A stretch of DNA of 64,000 nucleotides. It comes from Fodinicola feengrottensis (lineage in GTDB: Bacteria; Actinomycetota; Actinomycetes; Mycobacteriales; HKI-0501). The position numbers and the translations under genes are program-made. A model generated the notes under the pieces. It did no database searches and was not told the DNA's origin. It saw only the letters and a list, made by a program, of their open reading frames with translations. Location: assembly GCF_010993775.1 (NCBI RefSeq), contig NZ_WOTO01000028.1, positions 46,701 through 110,700 on the forward strand. Reading direction: 5' to 3'. Shown piece after piece: positions 1 to 8,760 of the stretch (positions are counted from its first letter, which is position 1; every line of letters starts with the position of its first letter).

Positions 1-520
1 CCGCGTCGATGCTCCCAGTGACCGGGACGCCGGCGTCCTTCTGCCAGTTCTTGATGGCCTGCGCGGTCTTGTCGGTGAACTTGTCGTCGACGGTGAACCC
101 GCCATAGCCGAGATTGGACAGGTTGTTTTCGACCTCCGCCACATCCGCGCCGGTGTCGCCGGAATGCACCGGCCGATAAAGCGGAACCGTTCCGTAGAAC
201 AGAAAAACCGGCTTCGCGTCGACCGAATAAAGCGCGCCACCGCGCACCACCTTGGCACCGGCCGCGGGCAGCGAGGTGAGCGTGCCGGCGGAGTGCGCGG
301 CGAGGTCGTCGACGGGCGAGCCGTGCGCCAGCTTGCCCGTGGTGTCCAGCGTTTCGGTGACATCCCCGACTTTCACCGTCGCGGTCGCCGGCGGCAGGCC
401 GGTGGACTGGGGTGGGCCGCTCTTGGCCGCGGTGAGTACGCCCGTGCCGGCGACCAGGGCGACGACGACCACCGCCCCCACCCCGCCGGCCAGCACGGCC
501 GTATGGGATCGCACGTTCAT
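1..520 (-). CDS. Efflux-type adaptor with peptidoglycan-binding domain (partial, 3' end outside window)
   Basis: The reading frame is open from an ATG at 520 to the window edge, giving at least 173 residues. An N-terminal hydrophobic segment (about residues 8-30, rich in V, A and G) anchors or exports the protein. A short beta-rich segment beginning TVKVGDVTETL follows, then from about residue 125 a PG_binding_1-type domain (GADVAEVENNLSNLGY, later AIKNWQKDAGVPVTG). This order is typical of actinobacterial membrane-fusion adaptors that partner a MacB-like ABC exporter. The ATG overlaps the stop of the lipoprotein gene upstream (TGATG), so the two are translationally coupled. The exporter genes would lie to the left, outside the window. 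The family is fairly sure; the substrate is unknown. Confidence 0.75.
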   Translation of the reverse strand, partial: MNVRSHTAVLAGGVGAVVVVALVAGTGVLTAAKSGPPQSTGLPPATATVKVGDVTETLDTTGKLAHGSPVDDLAAHSAGTLTSLPAAGAKVVRGGALYSVDAKPVFLFYGTVPLYRPVHSGDTGADVAEVENNLSNLGYGGFTVDDKFTDKTAQAIKNWQKDAGVPVTGSIDA

Positions 521-1029
521 CAGCGACCGCCGCTGTCGCTGCCGAAGATGGACTGACAGGCCTTCTGCGCCGCCTGGTATGTGCCTTTGTCCACGTTTGA
601 CGGCTCCGGGATGGCACCCTGCGGGTTCGGGTCGGGCATGTTCTTCACCCCGTGGTCGCGCATGCACGCCACCCATTTGCGGGCTTTGGCCAGGTCGGCG
701 GCGGTCGCTGGTTTGCCCACGTTGCCCTGCGGCGCGTACTGCTGACATGCCTGCAAGGCGGCCTGCATCTTGCCAGGGTCCTGGCCAGCGGGCAGTCGCG
801 GCAACCCGCCGGAGTCGCCCTTGGGGTCATCGATCTTGATGCCGTGGCTGCGCAGGCACTGGGTGAACTTCACCGCCTGCGCGTGCGGATCCGCCGCGCT
901 GGGCGACGCGGCCGGAGCCGACGAGCCGTTCGCCGACGCCACCTGCGGCACGCTCGTACCAGCGCCGCACGCGCTGGTCATCGCCACCGCGGCCAGCGAG
1001 GCGGCGAGCAACCAATGACGGTGTTTCAT
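520..1029 (-). CDS. Putative lipoprotein, two CMRDHG/CLRSHG-type repeats
   Basis: A 169-residue protein with a lipoprotein signal: a basic start (MKHRHW), a hydrophobic core and the lipobox TSAC near residue 21. The mature part carries two related segments, KFTQCLRSHGIKIDDP and KWVACMRDHGVKNMPDP, each followed by a QAC-type cysteine, so four cysteines are regularly placed. Proteins of this kind commonly sit beside a PG-binding adaptor, an ABC exporter and a two-component system in actinomycetes, which is the arrangement here. It is coupled to the adaptor gene and divergent from the response regulator. Its biochemical role is unknown; a substrate-capturing or sensing lipoprotein of the export system is an inference. 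Confidence 0.75.
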   Translation of the reverse strand: MKHRHWLLAASLAAVAMTSACGAGTSVPQVASANGSSAPAASPSAADPHAQAVKFTQCLRSHGIKIDDPKGDSGGLPRLPAGQDPGKMQAALQACQQYAPQGNVGKPATAADLAKARKWVACMRDHGVKNMPDPNPQGAIPEPSNVDKGTYQAAQKACQSIFGSDSGGR

Positions 1030-1083
1030 TTCGGCCTCCGAAGGTGCTGGGACTTTCTCCAGGCACAGTCAAGAGATCGGTAG

Positions 1084-1110
1084 TTAAGGACAGCGTAAGG
1101 AATTCTCCTT
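1084..1110. promoter_or_regulatory. Direct repeat TAAGGA (11-bp period) with short inverted repeat, putative response-regulator site
   Basis: TAAGGA occurs at 1085-1090 and again at 1096-1101, an 11-bp period typical of OmpR/PhoB-class tandem half-sites. The second copy also forms AAGGA-ATTC-TCCTT (1097-1110). The site lies in the 134-bp gap between the divergent lipoprotein and response-regulator genes. Binding is an inference. Confidence 0.35.
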
Positions 1111-1163
1111 ATCCCCCGCTTATACACACATCACCACAATGAGCGGGAACAGCGGGAGGGAAA

Positions 1164-1819
1164 ATGCGCGTACTGGTCGTCGAGGACGAACAGCTGCTGG
1201 CCGACGCGATCGCCGAGGGCCTGCGGCAGCAGGCGATCGCCGCCGACGTGGCGTACGACGGCGACGACGGCATGGACCGGTTGGCGGTCAACGAGTACGA
1301 CTGGTCGTGCTCGACCGGGACCTGCCCACGCTCTCCGGCGATGAAGTCTGCCGGCGGATTGTGCTGTCCGGGGGCCATTCTCGGGTGCTGATGCTGACCG
1401 CGTCGACCACAGTGGACGATCGAGTCGGCGGACTTTCGTTGGGCGCGGACGACTATCTGGGCAAGCCATTCGCCTTCGTCGAGCTGGTGGCCCGGATCCG
1501 GGCGCTGGCCCGGCGATCCCGGCCGTTGGCGCCACCGGTGCTGGAAAAGGCCGGGCTGTGGCTGGACCCGAACCGCCGCGAGGTGCTCCGGAACAACCGG
1601 CCGATTTACCTGTCCCTCAAGGAGTTCGCCGTGCTGGAAGAACTCATGCGAGCCGATGGCGCGGTGGTCTCGGCGGAATGTCTCTTGGAGCGGGTATGGG
1701 ACGAGAACATCGATCCGTTCACCAACGTCGTACGGGTGACGGTGATGACGTTGCGTCGCAAGCTCGGCCAGCCCCCACTCATCACCACGGTCCGTGGCGC
1801 CGGATACGAGCTGTCGTAA
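1164..1819 (+). CDS. OmpR-family response regulator (one frameshift)
   Basis: The start is ATG at 1164 after the purine run GGGAGGGAA. The N-terminal receiver domain shows VLVVEDEQLLADA with the acidic pair. The phospho-acceptor segment LVVLDRDLPTLSG appears only after a one-base shift near 1300, where GACTGGTC stands in place of an expected GACCTGGTC. The receiver continues with LMLTAS and the switch lysine in GADDYLGKPF. A winged-helix DNA-binding domain follows (LSLKEFAVLEELM, VVRVTVMTLRRKLG, ending TVRGAGYELS). The repaired length is about 218 residues, normal for the family. The sensor kinase follows directly. It probably controls the divergent lipoprotein/adaptor export operon. Confidence 0.85.
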
Positions 1820-1839
1820 CGAAACAGCCGACCGTACGG

Positions 1840-3009
1840 GTGCGGTTGACGCTCTGGTACGGCGCGATGGTGATGGTCGCCGGCCTCTGTCTGGTCAGCA
1901 TCACGTACGTCCTGTTCGCGAACGCCTTGCACAACAACATCACCGCCACGACCGATCGTATTTATCCCCGCTCCACGGCGAAAATCGTTCAGGATCTCGG
2001 GGTGGCCGCCACCCCGCGCTTTTCCGACGCGCAGGCGGCCAAGCGGGAAGAGGCGGCTATTGAGTTGGCGGACGAGTTCAACCGCCGCCAACTGGCGGCC
2101 GAAACGGCCGCCAAACAGTCGTTGCTGACCGAGAGTGCGATCGCGCTCGGGCTGGTGGCGATGCTGGCGCTGGCCGGCGGATGGCTGCTGGCCGGGCGGG
2201 CACTGCGGCCGCTGCACCACATCACCGCGACGGCTCGTACGGTCGCGGACTCCACCTTGCACGAGCGGATCGGTTGGGGGCCGGACGACGAGCTGAAGGA
2301 GCTGGCCGACACCTTCGACGCGATGCTGGCCCGGCTGGACCGCGCTTTTTCGCACCAACGCAGGTTTGTCGCGGACGCATCGCATGAACTGCGAACGCCG
2401 CTCGCGGTCAACCGTACGCTGCTGGAGGTGGCGATGAACCGGCCGAACGCCTCCGCCGACCTGCGCGAACTCGGCGGCAAGCTACTGATCGCCACCACCC
2501 GGCATGAACAGTTGCTGGACGGGCTACTGACGTTGGCCCGCAGCGACCAGGGGCTGGCTACCCGTACACCGGTCGACCTCGCCGACATCGCTTGGCACGC
2601 AACGGAATCCGCCGCGGACACCGTACGCACCTCGCTGGGTCCGGCGGCGGTCAACGGGGACCGGTGTGCTGCTGGAGCGGGTAGCCCACAATCTCGTACA
2701 GAACGCGCTCACGTACAACCAACCAGACGGCTGGGTCGCGGTGGAAACCTTTCAGTACCAAGAAAGCGCGGTGCTGACCGTCAGCAATTCCGGTCCCGCG
2801 TACCAGCCGACCTGACCGAGGCCATCTTCGAGCCTTTTCGCCGGCTCGGCCCGCGGACGGCCAGCACCGGCCGCTTCGGACTTGGCCTCGCGATAGTCCG
2901 GTCCGTCGCGGTCGCACACGGCGGCACCGCGACCGCCTTCCCGCGCGAAGGCGGCGGCCTGACGGTCCGAGTGGTCCTTCCCACCTCATCCTCTCGCGAT
3001 CGACGGTAG
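1840..3009 (+). CDS. Sensor histidine kinase (two compensating frameshifts)
   Basis: Two membrane segments (after LTLWYGAMV and around IALGLVAMLALAGGWLLAG) bracket a short extracytoplasmic loop. A HAMP region follows (RALRPLHHITATART), then the H-box SHELRTPL, the N-box HNLVQNALTYN and the G-box RFGLGLAIVR. The N-box lies in another frame between about 2662 and 2805, so a one-base gain and a later one-base loss cancel out. The repaired protein is about 390 residues, the usual size. GTG at 1840 is the first plausible start after the regulator stop, but no strong ribosome site marks it. It pairs with the response regulator immediately upstream. Confidence 0.8.
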   Translation: MRLTLWYGAMVMVAGLCLVSITYVLFANALHNNITATTDRIYPRSTAKIVQDLGVAATPRFSDAQAAKREEAAIELADEFNRRQLAAETAAKQSLLTESAIALGLVAMLALAGGWLLAGRALRPLHHITATARTVADSTLHERIGWGPDDELKELADTFDAMLARLDRAFSHQRRFVADASHELRTPLAVNRTLLEVAMNRPNASADLRELGGKLLIATTRHEQLLDGLLTLARSDQGLATRTPVDLADIAWHATESAADTVRTSLGPAAVNGDRCAAGAGSPQSRTERAHVQPTRRLGRGGNLSVPRKRGADRQQFRSRVPADLTEAIFEPFRRLGPRTASTGRFGLGLAIVRSVAVAHGGTATAFPREGGGLTVRVVLPTSSSRDRR

Positions 3010-3014
3010 ACTCC

Positions 3015-3128
3015 AGCGGATCCCCAAAGACGAAGTTCTTCGCGAACTCGACGTTTTCACTGCCGACACGCCGATAGACACTGCGAGAACGTCAAGTTCG
3101 CGGTGTTTGCGCCGGGGAGGGATCCGCT
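3015..3128. repeat. Palindromic element with 10-bp perfect ends (AGCGGATCCC) and inner 18-bp arms
   Basis: AGCGGATCCC (3015-3024) is matched in inverted orientation by GGGATCCGCT (3119-3128). Inside, CGCGAACTCGACGTTTTC (3041-3058) pairs with GAGAACGTCAAGTTCGCG (3085-3102) with two mismatches. The element lies just after the histidine kinase stop. It has no coding capacity and could act as a terminator-like hairpin or be a small mobile element. Confidence 0.6.
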
Positions 3129-3209
3129 AACTACTCCGGTAGCATTCCCGGTGCGCCGAGCGCCATACGGCACGTCCGTCTCACTCACCGTCTGGCACCC
3201 CGCACTAAG

Positions 3210-3279
3210 TTGTTGATCATGGGAGTGTCCCGCACTTGACACGAAGTCGAGAAAGTGCGGGAATTTCCATGATCAACAA
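3210..3279. repeat. Long imperfect palindrome with TTGTTGATCATGG ends
   Basis: The arm TTGTTGATCATGG (3210-3222) pairs with CCATGATCAACAA (3267-3279), and the inner arm CCCGCACTT (3229-3237) pairs with AAGTGCGGG (3253-3261) around a 15-nt loop. It precedes the DUF222/HNH gene by about 100 bp. The core TGTTGATCATG also occurs near the right end of the 21.35-21.61 kb element. Confidence 0.6.
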
Positions 3280-3376
3280 CAACAATCATTCTTTGTCTTT
3301 TCCCACAAGGGCCATTCCTATCCACAGAAACAAAATTGGCGTCCCAACTGTCGGTGGCAGCCGGTAAAATCGGGTC

Positions 3377-4636
3377 ATGAGCAGAAAACGAAGGCGACCG
3401 GAATTCACCGACCCCAACAAACAACCGTGGCGGACCTTGCCACCCAGCTGGGTTCCTTTGCAGATGCTGGAGGAACTCGACCGGTACGGCCGAGCCGACG
3501 CGGACACGGCACTGGCCGCGGTCGAGACACTCGACAAAGTCATCTCCTACACGCAGGCGATGCAGATGCGGTTCATGGACCGCTTCACCAACGCCCGCCC
3601 CGCCGTAGGTGCACCGTTCTCCAAGTACGCGGCCGGTGAAATCGCCGCATCGCTCACGTGGAGCGTGTCCGCGGCTCAGAAGCGGTTGAATTTGGCGTAC
3701 CAACTGGTTCACGAACTCCCCGGCACCATGGCGGGAATGTCTCACGGTCACCTTGACCTGCGTAAAGCATTCACGTTCGCGGACCAGGTCAGCCACCTCT
3801 CACCCGAAGACGCACAGAAAGTCGAAGAAAAGGTCCTACCCGGCGCCGATTCCAAGACGCCTCGATCGATCAGGGACAGGGCCCGCCGGGAGGTCATCAA
3901 AATCGACCCAGCCGCTGCCGAAACCCGCCGCAAGAAACTCGTCTCCGAACGACGGGTGGAAAAGCAGCCCTGCGAAGACGGGATGGCTCTACTGGGCGCG
4001 TTCCTGCCCGCCGAATCAGCCGAAGCGATCTACCGCATCATCGACACCATCGCCCGCAGCCTCAAAACCAAAGACGAGTCCCGCACCATGGACGCGCTCC
4101 GCGCCGACGCTCTTACCGACCTTTGTCTGGGCGTGCCCAGCAACGTACGCACCAAAATCGAACTCCGCGTAGACGCCACCACGCTGATGGGTCTGGACGA
4201 CAATCCCGCGATCCTGAGTGGATACGGCCCGATGACCGCGCAACGCGCCCGCGAACTCGCCGGCGACGAAAACAGCGACTGGTACCGCATCCTCACCGAC
4301 CCAGTCAGTGGTGTGGTCATCGACCACGGCCGTACGCGCTACCGCCCCACCAAGGCACTACGGGACCTGGTGAACGCACGCGACCAACGATGCTGCGGAC
4401 CCGCCTGCAACCGGCCGGCGGCGACCTGCGAGTTCGACCACACCACCCCCTTCCGTGACCCGGAAGGGAAAACCGCGTACGACAGTGCCGGACCAGCATG
4501 CAAATTCCACAACGACATCAAAGAACACGGCTGGACCGTCACCCAACCAACACCAGGCCGATTCCTCTGGACCAGCCCCACCGGACGCACCTACGACGTC
4601 ACACCCAACGACGAATACCCACCACCACCGTTCTGA
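3377..4636 (+). CDS. DUF222 / HNH endonuclease domain protein
   Basis: An intact 419-residue protein. The N-terminal two thirds match the DUF222 pattern of actinobacterial HNH proteins: a helical region with QMRFMDRFTNARP, then LTWSVSAAQKRLNLAYQL and HLDLRKAFTFADQV. The C-terminal HNH nuclease has CCGPACNRPAATCEFDHTTP, where two of the cysteines likely bind zinc, followed by CKFHNDIKEHGW. Such genes are multicopy in many actinomycetes and this window holds a second, divergent member at 21.8 kb. They may be homing or mobile-element-associated nucleases, but a biological role is not established. It stands alone downstream of two long inverted repeats. Confidence 0.85.
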   Translation: MSRKRRRPEFTDPNKQPWRTLPPSWVPLQMLEELDRYGRADADTALAAVETLDKVISYTQAMQMRFMDRFTNARPAVGAPFSKYAAGEIAASLTWSVSAAQKRLNLAYQLVHELPGTMAGMSHGHLDLRKAFTFADQVSHLSPEDAQKVEEKVLPGADSKTPRSIRDRARREVIKIDPAAAETRRKKLVSERRVEKQPCEDGMALLGAFLPAESAEAIYRIIDTIARSLKTKDESRTMDALRADALTDLCLGVPSNVRTKIELRVDATTLMGLDDNPAILSGYGPMTAQRARELAGDENSDWYRILTDPVSGVVIDHGRTRYRPTKALRDLVNARDQRCCGPACNRPAATCEFDHTTPFRDPEGKTAYDSAGPACKFHNDIKEHGWTVTQPTPGRFLWTSPTGRTYDVTPNDEYPPPPF

Positions 4637-4714
4637 GGACCAGTGTTGCGAGCCTGTGCCGGACATTCCAGTTCATGTTGATCCATCTTCGAGTTGGTGG
4701 TCCATCGCTTTCCT

Positions 4715-6366
4715 TTACATGTCGAGAACAACGTCAGTACGCGGACGGGCGCAGCACAGCAGGACGGTGCCAGGCGTCGGATTTTCCAGCGGTGCTGGCG
4801 AATAGTTGACTTCTCCGGACAGCAACGGCGTCTCGCACGTACGACAGACTCCAGAACGGCACGCCCAACGCGCGGGGACATCGCACGATTCGGCGAATTC
4901 GAGAATGCTTCCTTCGGTGAAGGCCGCCGAAATACCACTGCGAGCGAAAGTGATCTCCGGTCCTCGCCCAAGCTTTCCGGCCGGTTGGTGGGGCTGTTTG
5001 GTGTTCTTGTCCCTGATTCCGGGAGTGATCGGCGCGAGTGTGCCGAAAGTTTCGCTGTAGACACGATCAAGTCCGGCCGCCCGCAGGCCTTCGGCCATGT
5101 CGGTCATAAACCCTGTCGGTCCGCACACGTACGCGACGGCATCGGCTGGAAGCTTCAGTTCGGCCAGCCGGGCCGCCGAAAGTCGGCTCTCGGCGCTGTA
5201 ATACGTACGGGCATGAACGTGCGGCAGCGAGGCGAGCAGGTCCTGCGTCTCGCCGGCGAAGGCTTGCTCCTGCGGCCGCCGGATGGTGTGCAGCCACCAG
5301 ATCTCGCGCTCGGACCGCTGGGCGGCGAGCCGGTGCAGCATCGCCAGCACCGGCGTGATGCCGACGCCGGCGGAGACCAGCACGACCGGCCGGTTGTCCT
5401 CCCCCAGCACGAAATCTCCGCGTGGCGCGGCGACCTCGAGGGTGTCCCCGGCTCGTACGGTCACATGGATGTAGCCGCTGACCTGGCCATGGGGCTCGTG
5501 TTTGACACTAATCCGGTATGCGTCCGTGGACGACACCGAATAGCTGCGGACCGCGCCATGCGGGCCGACTGGCACGCGTACGGACAAATACTGGCCTGGC
5601 CGCGCCGGCGGTAGCCGCTCGCCATCGGGATCGGCGAGGTGGATCGAGGAAATCGTGGCGCTTTCTCGTACGACCTGGGTCACCCGCAGTTTCCGGAACC
5701 CGGTCCACCCTGGACCCGGAGTCTCGTCAGGGTCCAGCAGTTGCCGCAGCGATTCCTGCCAGCCGTGGCTCAGCGCCGAGATGTCGACGGCCCGCGGAGC
5801 GTTTCGCGGTCCTTGTCCGGCAAATACAGCAGGGCGTCGACGGCGGCGACACTCACACTTCCCACCCCGGCATAAGTCCGGACGATATCGTCGCCGGCCC
5901 GTACGAGCCCCTCTTTGACCACCCGCATATAGAAACCGGGCCGGTGATGGGAAACCAGCAGCGCCGCCAGCCGCGGTTCGCCGATCCGCAGCCCGGCTCG
6001 ATAGCAGGTCACCCGCGGCTGGCTGACCTCGAATTCGGCGGCCCCGATCCGATAGCGATCGCCAATGCAGACCTCGTTGTCAGCGAGGCCCTGCACAGTG
6101 AGATTTTCGGCGAAGAAGCCAGGGACCAAATCATCCCGGTGGAAATAGTCGCGCCAGTAGTCATAAGACTCGGCTTGGTAGACGAGCACGGCCCGGTTGG
6201 GACCGCCGTGACCAACGGTGTCGCCCTGACCGTCGCCGTCAACTCCCAGCCGGTGCGCCATCGCGGCCCCGTCGACCGGATCTTTCCAGGCACCGGTGTA
6301 AACGGTGGAGCCGTTCCAGGAAATATCGCGGGGCATGCCGACATTCAAGGACAGCACGGTCGACAC
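4715..6366 (-). CDS. MOSC domain - ferredoxin reductase - [2Fe-2S] fusion protein (one frameshift)
   Basis: The N-terminal ~195 residues are a YiiM-type MOSC domain starting MSTVLSLNVGMPR, with GDTVGHGGPNRAV and the conserved cysteine in QPRVTCYRAG. A one-base shift near 5793 separates this from AVDISALSHGWQESLRQLL and the reductase part. That part has an FAD-binding RSYSVSS motif, an NAD-binding VSAGVGITPVLAML, a YVCGPTGFM segment and a C-terminal plant-type ferredoxin with CDVPARWACRSGVCRTCET and a fourth cysteine near the end. The repaired length is about 550 residues. Natural MOSC-reductase fusions are known in actinobacteria, so one gene is more likely than two. It should move electrons from NAD(P)H through FAD and Fe-S to a molybdenum- or sulfur-transfer reaction; the substrate is unknown. 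Confidence 0.8.
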
Positions 6367-6460
6367 TATCCGACCTCCTCGATATCAAGACCACCGTCGA
6401 TGCCACGCGGTGTCAGCTTCCCATCGCAAAGCCTGGTCGTCCAGCAGCACGGTGACGTCG

Positions 6461-7182
6461 TCAGACAAGTGCTTCGCCGCCGTCGACGGCGAGCGTGACA
6501 CCGGTCAGGAAAGTGTTGGTGAGAGCGAAAATCGCGGCGCTGGCGATGTCTTCTTCGGTGCCGATCCGACGGGCCGGGTTGCGCATGCTCATGTCCTTGA
6601 AAAGCTCGGCTTTGGCGGTCTCGCCGAGGCCGTCCCAAGCGCCGGTGTCGATCACCCCAGGGGAGAGGGCGTTAACCCGGATAGGCGCGAGTTCCAATGA
6701 GAGCGAGCGGGTAAGCGTGTCCGCGGCACCGTTGGTGATGGCTACCGCCATCGTGCCGATCGCGATTTTGAAAGCCGCCACACCGGAAAACACAACAGGA
6801 ACGAACCGCCTTCGTTGATCCGCGGCCGCAAATACTTGGCCAGCATCAGCGGGCCGATCACCTTGGTGTCGAAAGACGCCTGGACCGACTCACGGCTCAG
6901 ATCCTCCAACCGGCCGCGGGCCCGGGCCGACGCGGTGGACACGACATGGTCGATGGTGCCGAGCCGCTCCCCCAGCGCGATGATCGCGTCGTCGTCGGTG
7001 ACGTCGACGGTTTCCGTCGTGATGCCCGACTCCTGGGCGTACGCGGCCTTCAGAGCCTCCTGGTTACGTCCGGCCACCACCACCTCGGCGCCGGCGTCAC
7101 GGGCCGCCAGCGCGATAGCGCGGGCGATGCCGCTGCCTCGGCCGATGACCAACACCCGGCTGCCCTGCAGCGACTTCGCCAC
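6461..7182 (-). CDS. SDR-family oxidoreductase lacking the YxxxK motif (one frameshift)
   Basis: The GTG start at 7182 is chosen for the AAGGAG at 7189-7194. The Rossmann motif VLVIGRGSGIARA is at the N-terminus and VSTASARARG corresponds to the NAG-like motif. The frame changes near 6790 and the protein continues FSGVAAFKIAIG to the C-terminal DGGEALV. Aligned on LTRSLSLELAPIRVNALSPG, the classical catalytic tyrosine and lysine fall on V and N (VAITNGAAD), so the usual proton relay is absent. The repaired length is about 240 residues. It is divergent from a CGNR-type regulator across a large palindrome that probably controls both. Confidence 0.75.
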
Positions 7183-7233
7183 GGCTAACTCCTTAGTGCT
7201 CTTTGGCTGGTTAGGTGACCCGAGTAGACACCC

Positions 7234-7277
7234 CATCATTCTAACTTGTCAAGATAGTTATAACGGTTAGGATGATG
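7234..7277. promoter_or_regulatory. Palindromic operator between SDR and CGNR genes
   Basis: CATCATTCTAAC (7234-7245) is inverted as GTTAGGATGATG (7266-7277), matching 11 of 12 positions. Inside it TAACT (7242-7246) and AGTTA (7256-7260) form a second dyad. It ends 2 bp before the CGNR start, so the CGNR protein may repress itself and the SDR gene. Confidence 0.5.
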
Positions 7278-7279
7278 GC

Positions 7280-7786
7280 ATGGCACACACTGGCGAAGAG
7301 CAGTTGCTGCTCGATCTCCTGAACAGCACTCCAGTGGCCGAGCACGGTCCCGTCGACCTGCTGGCGGCCGACGACCAAGCGGGGGACTGGGCTCGTACGC
7401 GCGGCGGCACCGGCTCAACGGCTGAGGCGAGCCACCTGCGCCGGGTCCGCGACCAGTTGCAGGCTGTCGTACGCGGAAAGGAGCCGGTGACCACGCTGGC
7501 GCCGGCACTGCGGGGTGTACGCATGCGGCCCGACCTCACCGATGCGGGCATCGACTGGCGACTCGATGTGCCAGCCGACCGCCGGCTCGCCACCGAGGCG
7601 TTGCTGGCCTGGGGTCGCGTACGGGAGCAGTTGCCGGGACGCCTGCGGGCCTGCGCCAACGGTGAATGCCAGTTGTTCCTGCTCGACCACAGCCGGCCGA
7701 ACACGGCCCGCTGGTGCTCGATGAAGGTCTGCGGGAACCGACTGAAGGCTCGCCGGCACTATCAGCGCAGCCAGCTGCCCAACTGA
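7280..7786 (+). CDS. CGNR zinc-finger domain protein (ABATE-type)
   Basis: An intact 168-residue protein. The N-terminal part is the helical ABATE-like region (LLLDLLNSTPV, LRRVRDQLQAVV). The C-terminal CGNR finger reads LRACANGECQLFLLDHS, then RWCSMKVCGNRLKARRHY, giving the four zinc-binding cysteines and the name-giving CGNR. Proteins of this family are thought to be transcriptional regulators. It is divergent from the SDR gene with a large palindrome between them, which supports local regulation. The ligand is unknown. Confidence 0.85.
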   Translation: MAHTGEEQLLLDLLNSTPVAEHGPVDLLAADDQAGDWARTRGGTGSTAEASHLRRVRDQLQAVVRGKEPVTTLAPALRGVRMRPDLTDAGIDWRLDVPADRRLATEALLAWGRVREQLPGRLRACANGECQLFLLDHSRPNTARWCSMKVCGNRLKARRHYQRSQLPN

Positions 7787-7853
7787 CGCGAAAAGTCTGC
7801 CCGTTTAGGTAGGGGATGCCGGGATCGCCGCCGCCAACAGTTACAGTGAGTTG

Positions 7854-8760
7854 ATGAGTAACACGGGGACGCGACCACGACGAGCCGTCGCGATGGCCGC
7901 GACCCTGTGCGCCCTGGCCGTCGCCACCACGGCCTGTGGATCGGCCGGCCCGCCCACTGTGCCGGTGAGCGACACCACCAGCCCATCCGCTTCTGCGAGT
8001 CCGTCGACCTCACCCAGCCCGGCTGGTACGCCCAATCAGCCGCTCTCGGTCCGGCCTCCAATCGCCGCCCGCCCGCTGCCCGCCAGCCGCCCGGTGATCG
8101 TGCTCGATCCGGGCCACACCCCGTCCGTCAAGGCGATCGATCCGGCCAGCGGCCTGGACGTCTCCGGCTACGAAAACGAGCCGGAGATGCAGGACGTGTT
8201 CGCGGTGGCGCTGCTGGTCAAGGCCAAGCTGGAGGCCGCTGGCTACCAGGTCATTATGACCAAGCCGCACCTGCGCGACCGACCGGGTCAACCAGGCGCA
8301 GCGGTCGGCGGTGGCCAACAACGCCCACGCGGCCCTCGCGCTGAGCATTCACGACCAGGCCGGGCCGAAGGGCGGGATTGCCTTCAACCAAGGAAACAAC
8401 ACCGTCTACTACCAGAAAGTCGGGACCTACCGGGCGACCCGAAGCGGCAAACGCGTCTATTTCACTGACCGTACGATCGCAGACATCAGCGCCCGGTACG
8501 GTCAGGTTTTCCAGCAACAGCGTGCCCGTGCCGAAGGCCACTCGGTCGCGGTCCGCGGCGACGTCGGCTACGACCTCGGCGACCGCGACCTCGCGCCCGG
8601 CAACATCTGGATCGTCCAGCTGCTGTCCAGGGTTCCGTGGATCTACAACGAAGCCGGCGGGAACAGCGCCGGTATTTCCGGCCTCAACGCCGCCGACAAG
8701 CAGCGCTACGCCAACGGATTGGTCGCTGCCGTCGAAATCTGCGTCCCCACCCACCGCTAG
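7854..8760 (+). CDS. Lipoprotein N-acetylmuramoyl-L-alanine amidase (Amidase_3, one frameshift)
   Basis: The signal peptide MSNTGTRPRRAVAMAA ends in the lipobox TTAC near residue 27, and a Ser/Pro/Thr-rich linker follows. The catalytic domain begins VIVLDPGHTP with the zinc histidine. Further features are the conserved glutamate region YENEPEMQDV and, after a one-base shift near 8280, RVNQAQRSAVANNAHAALAL followed by SIHDQ. The repaired length is about 302 residues. It should cleave the amide bond between MurNAc and the stem peptide at the outer face of the membrane. It is monocistronic, and its end overlaps the convergent SARP reading frame by 77 bp. Confidence 0.8.

Noticed and set aside
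6367..6460. A short minus-strand gene after the SDR
   Set aside because: The interval is under 100 bp and its open frame is an Arg-rich continuation of the SDR in another frame.
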